Shown one piece after another: positions 45,441-56,245 of a DNA stretch of 64,000 bases. A program made the position numbers and the translations under genes. A model generated the notes under the pieces. That model did no database searches, was not told the origin of the DNA, and was given only the letters and a program-made list of their open reading frames with translations. Location: assembly GCA_026018925.1 (NCBI GenBank), contig JAKSZU010000020.1:39585112-39649111 (forward strand), read 5' to 3'. Position 1 is the first letter of the stretch, and the number at the start of each line of letters is the position of its first letter. The DNA comes from Tupaia tana (lineage: Eukaryota > Chordata > Mammalia > Scandentia > Tupaiidae).

Positions 45441-45674
45441 CGTGAGCGATTAACTCTGAAGGCCTGTTAGAAACCTGAATGGGGATGTTGGTTTGACCAC
45501 ATAAATCTAGAGTTCAAGGCAGAGATCCAGGCTGGAGACAGAAATTAGGAATTGTTAATGTGCAAGAGAGTGGTTAAAACTGAGTCTGGATGAAATTACT
45601 AAAGGCATAAGCATAGACAGAAATAAAAGCAAGAACTGAACCCTGGGACACTATAAGATTCCGAGATTGGAGAG

Positions 45675-45875
45675 GGGCCAGCAGGTGGCATGGCACTTGA
45701 CTCCTACATGGTTGACTACAGTCTAAGTTCCAGACCCAGCACCTTGAAAATCACACGGAGCCCATGTGCATGTGGGCCCAGAATCCCAAGAGGAGGAGGA
45801 AGGAGAAGGGATTGGGGTGTTTCCATTCGCCCTGGGAGAGTGATTTTTCACTTTCCCTCTCTCTGTCTCTGTCTC

Positions 45876-45925
<50 letters not shown>

Positions 45926-45970
45926 AAGAGCATGCACCCTATGGCAAAAATCCAAAAATTTTGTTAAAAA
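45675..45970 (+). mobile_element. SINE class A with expanded (CT)n
   Basis: The CT-rich stretch has grown to about 20 uninterrupted CT units (45881-45920). Head 'ccagcaggtggcatggc' at 45678. Flanked by 'gagattggagag' (45663-45674 and 45971-45982). Confidence 0.92.
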
Positions 45971-46689
45971 GAGATTGGAGAGATGAAAGAGAACTAGCAA
46001 AGGAGACTGTAAAAGAGTGACCACTAAAATAAGGATAAGTCAGAGGGTGTTTCCAGGCAGGCGAGAGCAACTCAGGCAGATGCGTCACAATGTCAACAGG
46101 GTGAGGACGGGGCTGGAGGAGCAATCTGGAGGACATGTGCAAGGAGTGGCAAAGATGACAGACCTGAGCAGCACTGCTGGAGCCAGGGAGGTTGGAGCCG
46201 ACCTTCAGCTGGGGACAGAGATGAGAGACATTTCCCTGGATCTCAGGTTCCTCCATTCGAGTACAGCTCAGCCACCCTCACCATCCTTCCCCTCTCAGAC
46301 TCTCAAAATCCGAAAAAGGCCTCGGAATTGCTGCCAAACGCTGCCCAGAAGGAAGGGAGTGGGAAAAGCCATTCAAGGGGAAAGAAGAAAGATCAGGATG
46401 ATGTTACTGCTACCTTCCCCATCCCTTGGGGCTCTATTTATTCTTGTTTTGTGCTCTTAAAATAAGTTTCTATTTTTTGAAATGTTAAGGGTGTTTAAAA
46501 TAACTTTTTATATATTACACAATTAGCATATGTCCTTTGTAGAAAACCAGGGGGAAAAAACGTAGCCCAAATTAAAAACTATTCTGAAAATTCAACCTCG
46601 AAGTCACAGCTAGCTCTTTACTGTACATTTTCCCAGAAGGCTTTTCTCTGGACTGGTTCTGCCTTTCTCTAAAGTTTCTGAAGTTTCTT

Positions 46690-46895
46690 TCTTTCTTTCT
46701 TCCAAATGCAAGAGAGAAAGAGAGAGACAGAGGTTGAGAGGCACCCCAACAGGGTCTTCGTGCCAACGCCCACCGATCGTGGGCACGTGTGCACCCAGCA
46801 GGTCAGGCCGGTCTCTGGACACGGACGGAACCTTCCCATGTGGGTCGGCCTCGCAGGGCATGGCATTGCGTCGCCGCTGCGCCACCCCCGGACCC
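46690..46895 (-). mobile_element. Possible diverged SINE
   Basis: GA-rich start and GC-rich end 'gcgccacccccggaccc' resemble an old antisense tRNA-like SINE; B-box poorly preserved. Confidence 0.4.
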
Positions 46896-47227
46896 TGCTT
46901 TTAAATACAGGAAGCGTTCGTACTATTCACTGTACAGCGTTTTCAACTTCATTTTTTAAACAATCTATTTTAGTATCTTTTCCTATCAAAATCAAGCCAA
47001 ATCAAACAAATGATGAGTAATAGCCTGGGCCTTTTCTAGTGTTCCTAATTAGTAACACCTTCTATTAATTCAACCTTCTAGATATCTCTCAAATCCATCT
47101 CCACCGTCAGTAACTCTGTCCACCATCGTCTGTCACCTGGACTGCTGGAGTCACACTTACCAGGTCTCACTACGTTCACTCTCACCCACTCCAACCCCTT
47201 CTTCATACTGTAGTCAGGGTGATTGGT

Positions 47228-47662
47228 TTTTAATGTGCTACAGGGCACATGCGCACGCGAGAGAGATAGAGAGAGAGAGAGAGCACACCCAGGGGATGGC
47301 CACACCCTAATCCCATCTCCATTCTCTTCTCAGGATTTTTGGCATGCATGCATCTGCACCTGGCATATTTCTCTTTTCTTTCTTTCTTTTTTTATTTTTA
47401 AAGAATTACTTATTTAATGTTATTTCTTTATTATTACTATTAAGTTGACCAAAGAAAGAGAGGAAGGAAAAGTGAGAATGCAAGCCACCAAGTCCAAACC
47501 TCGAACCTTGGTCAGCCATGTGGGAGTCCAGCACCCCAACAGCCATGCCATCTGCCAGCCCCAGAATCCAGCATGTTTTTCAAGTTACCAGGTCCAAGTC
47601 TCAAACTGCACAGTCGCCATGTGGGATCCAGCCACCTAACCACCACGCTGCCAGCTGGCTCC
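47228..47662 (-). mobile_element. SINE class C split by a class B SINE
   Basis: Outer parts 47228-47371 (tail to middle) and about 47563-47662 ('ggatccagccacctaaccac' head) read as one antisense element. Confidence 0.75.
47372..47562 (-). mobile_element. SINE class B nested in class C
   Basis: Antisense AATA-type tail, 'ttgaccaaagaaagagagg' and head 'ggggctggcagatggcatgg'. 'gcatattt' and 'gcatgttt' at the borders suggest a short target duplication. Confidence 0.78.
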
Positions 47663-47716
47663 ACTTATTCCCCTGCTTGGGATTTTTTTCAGTGATACCC
47701 ATTAAAATGTCTAAGT

Positions 47717-47972
47717 TTTTTTTAGAGGTTTTTGCTATAGAGCACGTGCACTCGCCAGAGAGACAGAGAGACATAGAGAGATAGAAAGTGAGAAATCACC
47801 CCCCAGGGGGGATGGCCACGCTGCAATCCCTTCTCCTCCATTCTCCTCTCGGGATCTTGGGCACGCACGCACATGTGCCCGGCATGAGTTTAAGCCACCG
47901 GGTCCAGGACTTGAACCACGGTCGACTACATGGGAGTCCTGCTATATAGCCATTACGCAAACTGTTGGTCCC
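47717..47972 (-). mobile_element. SINE class A
   Basis: Full body with 'accccccaggggggatgg'. Flanked by 'gtctaagtttttt' and 'gtctaagattttttt'. Confidence 0.92.
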
Positions 47973-47989
47973 CGTCTAAGATTTTTTTA

Positions 47990-48590
47990 AAAGACTGACA
48001 ACACCAAATATTGGCTAGGATACATTGTTAATGGCACTGTAAAACAAACAACCACTTGGAAAACTATTTGGCAGTTGCTTACAAAGCTCAACATTACTCT
48101 GCTATCCCATAATTCCAACCCGAAGTGTTTACTCAGGATATATAAACACACATCACGAAAAGACCTGTGCAAGACACATGCAATAAGTGCTATTCACGGT
48201 AGTTGCTAAAAGCAACCTCAAGGTCTGTCAACAGGAGACTGAGTGAACACGTTGTGGGATCCATACAACAGAATGCCACTCAGCGATGAATAGAATGAAC
48301 TACAGATACGTACAGCACCACAGGTGAACCTCGAAAACATGGTATGCCAAAGAATGAACAATACCAAAGACCGCGTGCTGTGTGAGCCCGTTTATATGCA
48401 CCCATCTATGGGGAGGGGACCCAGAGAGCGGCAGCAGAGGATGGTGCTGCCTGGGAAGAGGCGGAGGGAACTGCTGGGGTGGTGGCGATGGCCTGCACCT
48501 CAGACTGGGTGCTCACCGGGTGTATATGTTTGCCAGTACTCGTGGAACCAAGCACCTGAGGTCTGTGCCTTTCTTTTATTTTAATTATTC
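47990..48590 (+). mobile_element. Old L1 3' end (ORF2 tail and UTR)
   Basis: 'caacaccaaatattggctag', 'aaaactatttggcagttgc', 'acagaatgccactcagcgat' and 'gaatgaactacagatacgta' are typical landmarks of the L1 ORF2 end. Frames are broken. Confidence 0.8.
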
Positions 48591-48605
48591 TTTCAGAACT
48601 ATAGC

Positions 48606-48868
48606 TAGGCCAGCTCCACAGTATAGCAGTTAAGCACTGTGCATGGAAAGCTGGATCCCACGTGGTCAACCAGGGTTCAAATCCCAGACCCTATGGCTTG
48701 AAAAACATGCCAGGTCCATGTGGCTGCATGCCCCAAATCCTGACAGGTTAGAGAAATGGAAGAGAAGTGATTACAGGGCGATTATACCCACTAGGAGGAT
48801 CTCTCTCTCTCTCTCTCTTTCTCTCTCATGTATACACACTTGCCCTAGGACAATAAAAATAAATTAAG
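48606..48868 (+). mobile_element. SINE class C
   Basis: 'gctggatcccacgtggtcaa', B box 'ggttcaaatcccag' and a CT repeat at 48803-48828, placed directly after the L1. Confidence 0.82.
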
Positions 48869-49173
48869 CATTTAAAAATATATAGTCATAGACATTTCTT
48901 GAGCTAAAACCAGATCCTTCACTTGGCCTTCCAGGCAAGTCCCTGCATGTCCCCTCAGCCCCTTCTTGTACCACCCTCCCCATTTGCCATAGCCCAGCAT
49001 CCTTCGCCTTGCTGTGCCTCGGCCATAGTTTGCCCCCTCCTCCAGCCTTGACGCAAGCTGTTCCCTAACTGGACCGTCCCCGTGCCCCTGAGCCCGGCGT
49101 GACCTCCAGCCAGCTTCTGCTTCACAGAACTTAACCTTCGCAAACCCCCGCAAAGAACTTTATCCTGATATAT

Positions 49174-49332
49174 AGTTTAAAAAAAATATATTAACTTTGT
49201 TATTATTATTATTTAATTAGATCAGAGAGAGAAAGGGAAAGTGAGAAAGCAAGCTGCCAGGTCCTAGACTCGAACTTCAGTCAGCCTTGTGGGGGGTCCA
49301 GAGCTTTAACCACCACATCACCTGCTGGTCCC
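49174..49332 (-). mobile_element. SINE class B
   Basis: Antisense. Flanked by 'atcctgatatat' (49162-49173 and 49333-49344). Confidence 0.9.
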
Positions 49333-49406
49333 ATCCTGATATATTTTTATGCTAGAAAACCTTTATCCTACTTTTTAATCTTACCATATGATACTAATAT
49401 ACAACA

Positions 49407-49407
<1 letters not shown>

Positions 49408-49437
<30 letters not shown>

Positions 49438-49700
49438 AGAGGTTTTTGCCTTAGGGTACATGAGCTCACCAGATATAAAGAGTCAGAGACAGACACAGTA
49501 AGAGGGAAAGTGAGAAATCACCCCCCACCCAGGTGGGATGGACACACCGCAATCCCTTCTCCTCCATTCTCCTCCCGGGATTTTGGGCACGCACACACAT
49601 GTGCCTGGCAATGATTTTTAGGCCACCAGGTCAGAGACGCCAGTCGCCGTCGGCTGTGTGGGAGTCCAGCAACGTGACTGCTGTGCCATCTGTTGGCCCC
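49408..49700 (-). mobile_element. SINE class A with terminal (CT)n
   Basis: In plus orientation starts with about 14 CT units, then body and head 'ccatctgttggcccc'. Confidence 0.85.
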
Positions 49701-49739
49701 AAAATATGATCTTAAATAACTTCCTTTGACAAGAGGCTT

Positions 49740-51260
49740 CAAGTCTTAAAGATTATCCTGTGGGAGTGATGACTACAATTATTAGTTCACAATTGATCAG
49801 AAACATAAACATATAATCAAATCTGATATATAATTGCTAAACATAAAAGGTAAACATTTATCGTAAATTAATCTCATAGTGAGGCAGACAAATGGGTCAC
49901 TGTTTTTCCCTGAATTCGCTGGAAGAACAATATAGAGTTCAGTATCAGTTCTATTCCTGATTGTTTATCTTAAGTGCTAAGAAAGGGTGTGTGACAGAAA
50001 GCACCGTCCATGGAAGCCATTCGTCTTCTTGGACCTTGGTGCTAAGGTTGTAGCGAGCCCCGCGGCTGGCCTGTATCTCCCAGCAGGCCTCACTGCGGCC
50101 GGCCCTTATCCTTACATTGCCTCTCCACTCAGTACCCTTTTTTGTTTGCTCGGTGAAATGGACTTGGGCCCTTTACGTTTCCCTTTCAGAGCTGGCGCTG
50201 CACCTTTATCAGTAGAGGGCGCTAGAGTGAAAGGGAGAAAGGGGCGTACGCAGGGCCCTGCAGCCAGCTTGGCAGCACCCCCTGGTAGGGGCGTCCTCGG
50301 GTGGTCTTACCGCAGAGGGCCTCCCACCCCCGGGCTCACGGCTTCTCCAGTGTGGTCGGCAGCTGCTTTGACGCTTCGCCTTCCTAGGCAGTTTGTAGTG
50401 GAGTGCATTGAACAGCTCTCCCCAGCACCTAGGGAGACAGGTTTCCAGCAAGTTCCACCAGTGAGCTACTTCTCTGTCCCTGTGAGCCATAGCCACACAC
50501 TCCTGTGCAGCAAACGCTTGATTCACATCGCCCAAACTCTGCACGTTCTCCACAAAGGCCGGCACTTGCCTGGCTCTGGGAAATAACTGGGGAACATAAG
50601 AGTGTGTTTACCTCGAATGCCCTTGTAGTCGAAGTCATCCACGCCTGATAGAGAGTGTGTTTACCTGAGTCTCTCTCTGTCTGTCTGGCGACTTTAGGAG
50701 TGTGTTTACCGACATCAGACAGCCCAGGCTACAGCGTAATTTATGGCGGAGGCCTCGGGCTCCACGGTATCTGCTGGCCCGGAGGAGCTGAGTAACTAAG
50801 GTCAGTCGTGTGGGTGATCAGCCATGCCGCTCAACCCCTGATACCAGCCCGGGGTACCAAGGCTGGGGCGAGTGCCCTCGTCCGCAGTGCCCGAGCGTTC
50901 TCACGTCACTGCCGAGGGAATGCTGTGCTCTCCGAGAGACTCTGCTGGGAGAAGACCAGGCCTCTCCCGGGCTCTGCCTCCCGCCGTTTCCTTTTGCCAG
51001 GTTTAATGCACATCCTTTCACTAGAATAAACCATAACCCTGAGTATTGTTGAGTCCCGTGGGTCCTTCTCGCAAATCACTGACCCTAGGGTGAGAGTGGA
51101 GTCCTCAAACACGCCCCCAGTGAAGTGAATCTCAGCCCAGGGAGGAGGAGAGGTAAGGACGCCTCCTAGGCCGGTTATCTCTGCCATGGGTAGCGCCCAT
51201 TCATCACATCTGCCCTCCCTTTACTGCCAACTCCTTTCACTCCAACTTCCCTTATTCAAA
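49740..51260. other. GC-rich, nearly SINE-free block
   Basis: No recognisable gene. A 199-codon open frame (49987-50586) has no known domain. It holds a strong CTCF-type core (50209-50222) and three TGTTTAC forkhead cores (50605, 50658, 50703). A 25-base piece like the SINE CT-rich stretch sits at 50668-50692. Confidence 0.5.
50209..50222 (+). promoter_or_regulatory. CTCF-type binding motif
   Basis: TCAGTAGAGGGCGC matches CCASYAGRKGGCRS at 13 of 14 positions. A weaker, oppositely oriented match (12 of 14) lies at 50275-50288. Confidence 0.5.
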
Positions 51261-51601
51261 TCACTACGTGAGTCCCCCCTCGAGTGGGCCCAGGTGGGTA
51301 CGGGTCGTGCTATCCAGTTCTCTGAGTAGAGGTAACAGAAATGGAGCTGAGCTGCTGGGCGGGGAGGTGAGAGCAGGTGTAGCCCCTCCGCGTGCGCCTC
51401 GCGTAGATGCGGACTGTGGCAAGCCGTCAGATGGAAGGAGCTCGGGGCCCTGGTTTACCGCGTGCAGAAGAGGACTGCCCACTGAGAAATGAGCATCAGG
51501 CCCAGCTGGATTAGGGCTCGCCAGGAGATACTGCTTTTCATCACGCTGAGGCCACACGCGAGGCCCAGGTTTGAGTCCCAAACCACCCTGAAGCCTAGGA
51601 T

Positions 51602-51670
51602 GGGGGCTTACGGTCTGGAGTCTCAGCACTTGGGAGGATCAGGAGGATAACAACATAGTGAGACTCTGAG
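51602..51670 (+). repeat. Possible 7SL-derived (Alu/B1-like) fragment
   Basis: 'tctcagcacttgggaggatc' then 'aggaggat' and 'caacatagtgagactctg' follow the order of 7SL/Alu landmarks. Preceded by a B-box-like 'ggtttgagtcccaaacc'. Confidence 0.4.
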
Positions 51671-51787
51671 AGGAAGGAAGGATGGGAAGGAGGGAAGGAA
51701 GAAGGGAGGAAAAGAAACAAGGACGGGAGGAAAGAAGAGAAAGAAAGGAAGAAAGAAATGAAAAGAAGGAAGGAAGGGAGGAAGGAC
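51671..51787 (+). repeat. GGAA-rich purine microsatellite
   Basis: About eleven GGAA cores in 117 bp, mixed with GGGA and GAAA. Confidence 0.9.
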
Positions 51788-52049
51788 AATTAGATTTGAA
51801 CTCAAATATAATTCCTCCCTCCCTTTAGCCTACATCGACTAATGCTCGTGTTCACTTAAACAAGTATTTGGAATGGAAGTTACATGCCAAAAATCACATA
51901 CTAATTTTTCATCAGAAATTATTTCTAATGATCTACGAATTGGCAACTCTATTAGGGCCTTTTTCAATTTATGTTGAAAATAATAGATTAGAAACAATTT
52001 AACTTGTAAAAGGATTTATCACCAGACATTGGAATCAAATCACGTTCTC

Positions 52050-52140
52050 CGTTTCTGAGTGTGATACACTGTAAAGTTATATGCAATTCAATGTAATATA
52101 AACAAGATTATGATGATAATAAAAAATAAATTAAAAAAAG
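52050..52140 (+). mobile_element. L1 3' terminal fragment
   Basis: 'aatataaacaagattatg' and the following AATAA-rich tail match the end of the L1 at 60300-60360. Confidence 0.65.
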
Positions 52141-52174
52141 ACTGTCCTATGACTTAGCTGCCAAATGATCCCAC

Positions 52175-52365
52175 ATCAGCGGTTCCCAGCGTGTGGATTT
52201 CAGAATAGAAGCAACAACATCACCTGGCAACTTGCTAGAAATGCACATTTCCAGGCCCCCTATAGACCTACTGACCCCGAAACCCTGGAGGTGACCCAGC
52301 AGTCCGCATTTACTAGCAAGCTCTCTGTGGGATTCCAGTGCACACTCAGGTCTGAAACCACATCA
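52175..52365 (+). mobile_element. hAT-type MITE (MER5A-like)
   Basis: 'gcggttcccagcgtgtgg', 'catcacctggcaacttgcta', 'gaaatgcacatttccaggcc' and 'cagcagtccgcatttac' occur in MER5A order. Confidence 0.8.
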
Positions 52366-52479
52366 TACCTGTAATTCTTTCACCCCGACTCTGATTTAAT
52401 TTAATAGTTTCCAAATTGGCTCAAATATTAAAATAAAAATTCCAACTTATCTTTGCCATGGGTACTCGTTTTATGTTAG

Positions 52480-52945
52480 AGTATAATGATGTTACCACAA
52501 ACTTAGCAGGAGGGGCTTAAAACATCACTCATTTAATTTCCCCCAGTTTTTGTGGATCTGGAGCCTGGGCATGACTTTACTGGGTCCTGCAAAGCTGCAA
52601 TCAAGACATCAGCTGGGACAGTGGTCTCGGCTGAGGCATGACTAGGAGAGGACCCACCTCTAAGCTCACGTGGTTGGTGGCAGCGTTCAGTCCTTCACTG
52701 GCTGCTGGCACGAGGTTCCTTGCCAGATGGATCTTCCCACCATGGCCACTTGCTTCTTCTGAGCCAGTGGGGAGTGTCTCCTGACAACAATGGTGCTACA
52801 AGTGTATGGAACAGAATCACGTGCAACCCGTCATTTTTCCTGCATCCTCATGGTTCAGGGAATCCTAAGCCCCATCTACACTCAAGAGGAGGCAAGCACC
52901 AGGGAGCAGGGAGTATGGGGCCGCCTTAGCGTCTGTCTGCTACAT
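52480..52945 (-). mobile_element. Probable ancient LTR (MaLR-like)
   Basis: 'gttaccacaaacttagcagg', 'cttcactggctgctggcacg' and a terminal 'tctgctaca' resemble antisense MLT/MST-type LTRs; heavily diverged. Confidence 0.4.
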
Positions 52946-53164
52946 CTCTCCACATTTTTATTTAAATGTCTTTGCATTATTGCATCCTTTCACTTTCTGT
53001 TATCAAAACTTCAGAGATTCCATTTAGATTGCTCAATAGTAAACATTCTGGAAAATGTTTATGAGTACGTTTTTGGTAAAGCTGGTCCTCACTGTCAAAC
53101 CTAATCAGCCAAATCAGGCCCTGATTGATGTCATTTTTTCATTCAAATAAATGTGTTAATACAT

Positions 53165-53418
53165 TTCTTTAATGGCTGGAGGGCACATGCATTTGCCAGA
53201 GAGAGAAATGAAGAAACAGTGAGAGAAACAGAGAGAGGGAGAGACAGAAAGCCCCTCCAATGGGACCTGGCTGTACTACAATCCCTTCTCCATTACTTCA
53301 TCCTGCTGGGTCTGGGGGCACACACTCACCCGCACTGGGCATGCTTTTCAAGGACTTGAGTCATGGTCAGCAATGTGGGGTTCAGTTCTCATAACCACTA
53401 GGTCCTAGGACTGGCTTC
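53165..53418 (-). mobile_element. SINE class C
   Basis: 'gggcacatgcatttgccaga', 'atgcttttcaagg' and a decayed antisense head. Confidence 0.75.
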
Positions 53419-54262
53419 AGATTTTAAGGAGTAACATTTTAAATTTTGGAATAATATAATCTTACAAATTGTAAGAAATATTACTAAAGCAGTCAGGTCA
53501 AGAATAAACTGATGCAGAGCTAATATAATTTATCATATCTAAGTTACCGAAATGAAATGATAATGGTACTCGTCATTATTTTGTAAGTATCCATTGTGAT
53601 GTGTGGCTACCCTCACCAATTAATATTAATGTGATGAGTATTACTGAAGGCGAGGTACTCGTTCAGTAAATGTGTGCTCATGTAGGTATTGAATTCTGGT
53701 GGACAGCTGGGAATAATGCAATTAAGTGAGGCATTGAAAAGGCCAAAATAGCTTCATTAATTTCATTAGACATTATGATTAAATTTCTTGTGTATTTAAT
53801 GAAAAAGAAAGGTATATACTGCTAAAACTAATTGGTCCAGCAGTGAACATGTAATTTTATTTTTTGTTAATAGGAGGTAGAAAATCTTATTATAAGCTGA
53901 AATAAGATGAGTACTGACTATAATCATAACACACATTTCATAATATGGTTAGATAAAATAGGTTTTAACTGAATGATGTACACCAAATTTAAAAGCACGT
54001 GAGTTTTTTTATAGTATTATATTCTGCATGCTTGTATAAAGCAAAATAAAGACACACACACATACAGGTTTTCTTATAGTCAAAGATCCTTGACTTAAAA
54101 AAAAATCCATTGATTTGAAATAATGCTTTTATCAGATCTAAATTTCTAATAACACTTGTCCCCTCTAAACTCTACCATTGCATTTATTTATTCCAAGTGT
54201 TATGAACTAGAACTTGTTTTCATATGTTTTTTTGTTTGGTTAGTGCAATATTTTAAAACATT
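53419..54262. other. AT-rich stretch without a recognised gene or repeat
   Basis: No coding frame. Possibly decayed L1, but no landmark is clear. Confidence 0.5.
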
Positions 54263-54265
54263 TTG

Positions 54266-54513
54266 AGGACCAGAAGATGGCATAATGGTTACTTGCTAGA
54301 CTACCACGTAGTTGACTGCAGTTCAAGTTCTGGATTCAGTGGTTTAAAACTCATGCCGGACATGTGTGCATGCAGCCTAAAATCCCAAGAGGAGACTGGA
54401 GAAGAGATTGTGGTGTGGCCATCATCCCTTGGGGGGGCGGGGTGATTTCTTGCTTTCTGTCTCTCTGTCTCTCTGGCAAGCACACATACCCTATATCAAA
54501 AACCTCTCTTAAA
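54266..54513 (+). mobile_element. SINE class A
   Basis: 'ccagaagatggcataatgg' head, palindrome altered to 'cccttggggggg', tail box 'ccctatatcaaaaacctc'. Confidence 0.88.
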
Positions 54514-54638
54514 AAAATTGAATTCATTTGCAATTTTTAAAAGATTTTCAAACCTATAAAAAGTAGAGAGAATAATATAATGAACACATGTAAGCACTTG
54601 ACTTAAACTCATCTATTCAATCTATTTACATACTTTTT

Positions 54639-54896
54639 TGGGGGGAGAGGTTTTTGCTATAGGGTGCATGTGCTCGCCAGAAAGACAGAGAGAGACAGAG
54701 AGACAGAAAGTAAGAAATCACCCCCCAGGGGAATGGCCACGCTGCAATCCCTTCTCCTCCATTCTCCTCTCGGGATCTTGGGTACGCACGCACATGCACC
54801 CGGCACGATTTTAAGCCACTGGGTCTGGGACTCAAACCGCAGTCGGCTACATGGGAGTGCAGCAACATAGCCATTATGCTAACTGCTGGTCCCCCC
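54639..54896 (-). mobile_element. SINE class A
   Basis: Flanked by 'tatttacatacttttt' at 54623-54638 and 54897-54912. Confidence 0.94.
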
Positions 54897-55321
54897 TATT
54901 TACATACTTTTTAATGAATTCCAGCTCCTATGTACAAAGACATTCTCCAGGCCTGTGTTCTAGCAGAATGTTTCAAAGCTGGGTTTTCTGCTATTTTCTC
55001 ATGACTGGAGCCAGGTGAAATATTCCGGTGTTACTGTGGATGTAAGGTTCGTGTACTGTGTACTTCCTGTCACATCACTCCAACGGGCATGTGTTGTCAG
55101 TTCATCCTGGTGCTACCCATGCTGAGTTTGATCACTTTGCTAAGGTGGCAATGCTGGGCCTTTTTATGTTAAAAGTACTATCCCCTATGTAATGAATAAT
55201 GATCCATTCCCCAACTAAATTTCATCCAATGGTTTCACCAACTTCTGATAATTTTGCCTAAATAAAATTATACATTGGTGGCTGCCCAATGTTGATTAGC
55301 TGATACATCTTGAAAGAGTAG

Positions 55322-55553
55322 GGGACCAGCAGTTAGTGTAATGGCTATGTCGCTGAACTCCTATGTAGTCAACTGCAGTTCGCGTCCCAGACCCAGTGGC
55401 TTAAACTCAGGCCAGGCATGTGTGCGTGTGTGCCCAAGATCCCAAGAGGAGAATGGAGGAGAAGGGACTTCGGTGTGGCAATCCCCCCTGGGAGGTGACT
55501 TCTCGCTTTCTGTCTCTCTGTCTCTGTCTTTCCGGTGAGCACACGCGCCCTAT

Positions 55554-55591
<38 letters not shown>
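55322..55591 (+). mobile_element. SINE class A with a 35-base A tail
   Basis: Full body. The tail box runs straight into an uninterrupted A run (55556-55591), which suggests a recent insertion. Confidence 0.92.
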
Positions 55592-55594
<3 letters not shown>

Positions 55595-55699
55595 CCCCCC
55601 AAAAAAAGTAGTAGATCAAAAAACTTTGCAGATACATTTAAAAGAATCAACATTGTCGATCTGCATTGCACCTCCAGTGAGTGACAATTCTTAGTGATG

Positions 55700-55960
55700 C
55701 CATTAAGAATACCTGAAAATAATTCCTTCTCTCTCAGATCAAGGTTCCTTAGAAGCAGAGCCTGAGATTGAGATTCTTCCTCAAAGCATTTGTAATTGCT
55801 CAAATAATGTACTAGGAAGTGCCCAGGAAAGGAGCAGTAAAGGTAATAGGGTAGGGCAAAAAAAGAAAAGCTAAGCAAGAATGATCAAGAACAAAGTTAG
55901 CCCTGCTTAGAGACAAGATGATTGGCCTTTTGCATTACATGGAAAGTCAGTCATTAACAA
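55700..55960. other. Likely ancient repeat, family not assigned
   Basis: 'ttagaagcagagcctgagat' and 'tactaggaagtgcccaggaa' look like a familiar old mammalian repeat, but I cannot name it. Confidence 0.35.
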
Positions 55961-55989
55961 AGTCTAGAGGTGCCCGGGGGCACAGAATC

Positions 55990-56245
55990 CCTGGTTGGGA
56001 GTGAGGGGTTTCTATTTGGCCAAGAGCAACTCTATTAAGGGAACAGCTGGGTCAGGACCATTGAAGACCCTCTGCCCAGACTTCACCCTCCTGCCCCCAG
56101 ATCTCGCCAGGAGCCAGGAGAAGCCAATTAGCAGCCATCTGTATTTGAGTTCTGAGTGGCCCCATTCAGGAATCAGAACCACAGAAGACCCTCTGCCCAG
56201 ACTTCACCATCCTGCCCCCCAGATCTAGCCAAGAGCCAGAACTCA
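55990..56245 (+). repeat. Tandem pair of about 121-bp units upstream of L1 ORF1
   Basis: The stretch from 'gaagaccctctgcccagact' recurs at 56063 and 56184 with few changes. It lies directly before the ORF1-like region. Confidence 0.7.

Larger units (their letters stand above)
44566..46150 (+). mobile_element. Long ancient interspersed repeat, family uncertain, split by two SINEs
   Basis: 'gaaagcgttccaggcaggtg', 'gggtcatgcaggtttttta', 'gagatggagaagactgagca' and 'actgaaccctgggacacta' occur in the order seen in a familiar old mammalian repeat that I cannot name safely. SINEs lie at 45262-45440 and 45675-45970, and the provirus is inserted at its left side. Confidence 0.55.

Noticed and set aside
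49987-50586. 199-codon open frame on the plus strand
   Set aside because: No known domain, no splice or promoter context, and GC-rich sequence gives long frames by chance; not listed as a gene.
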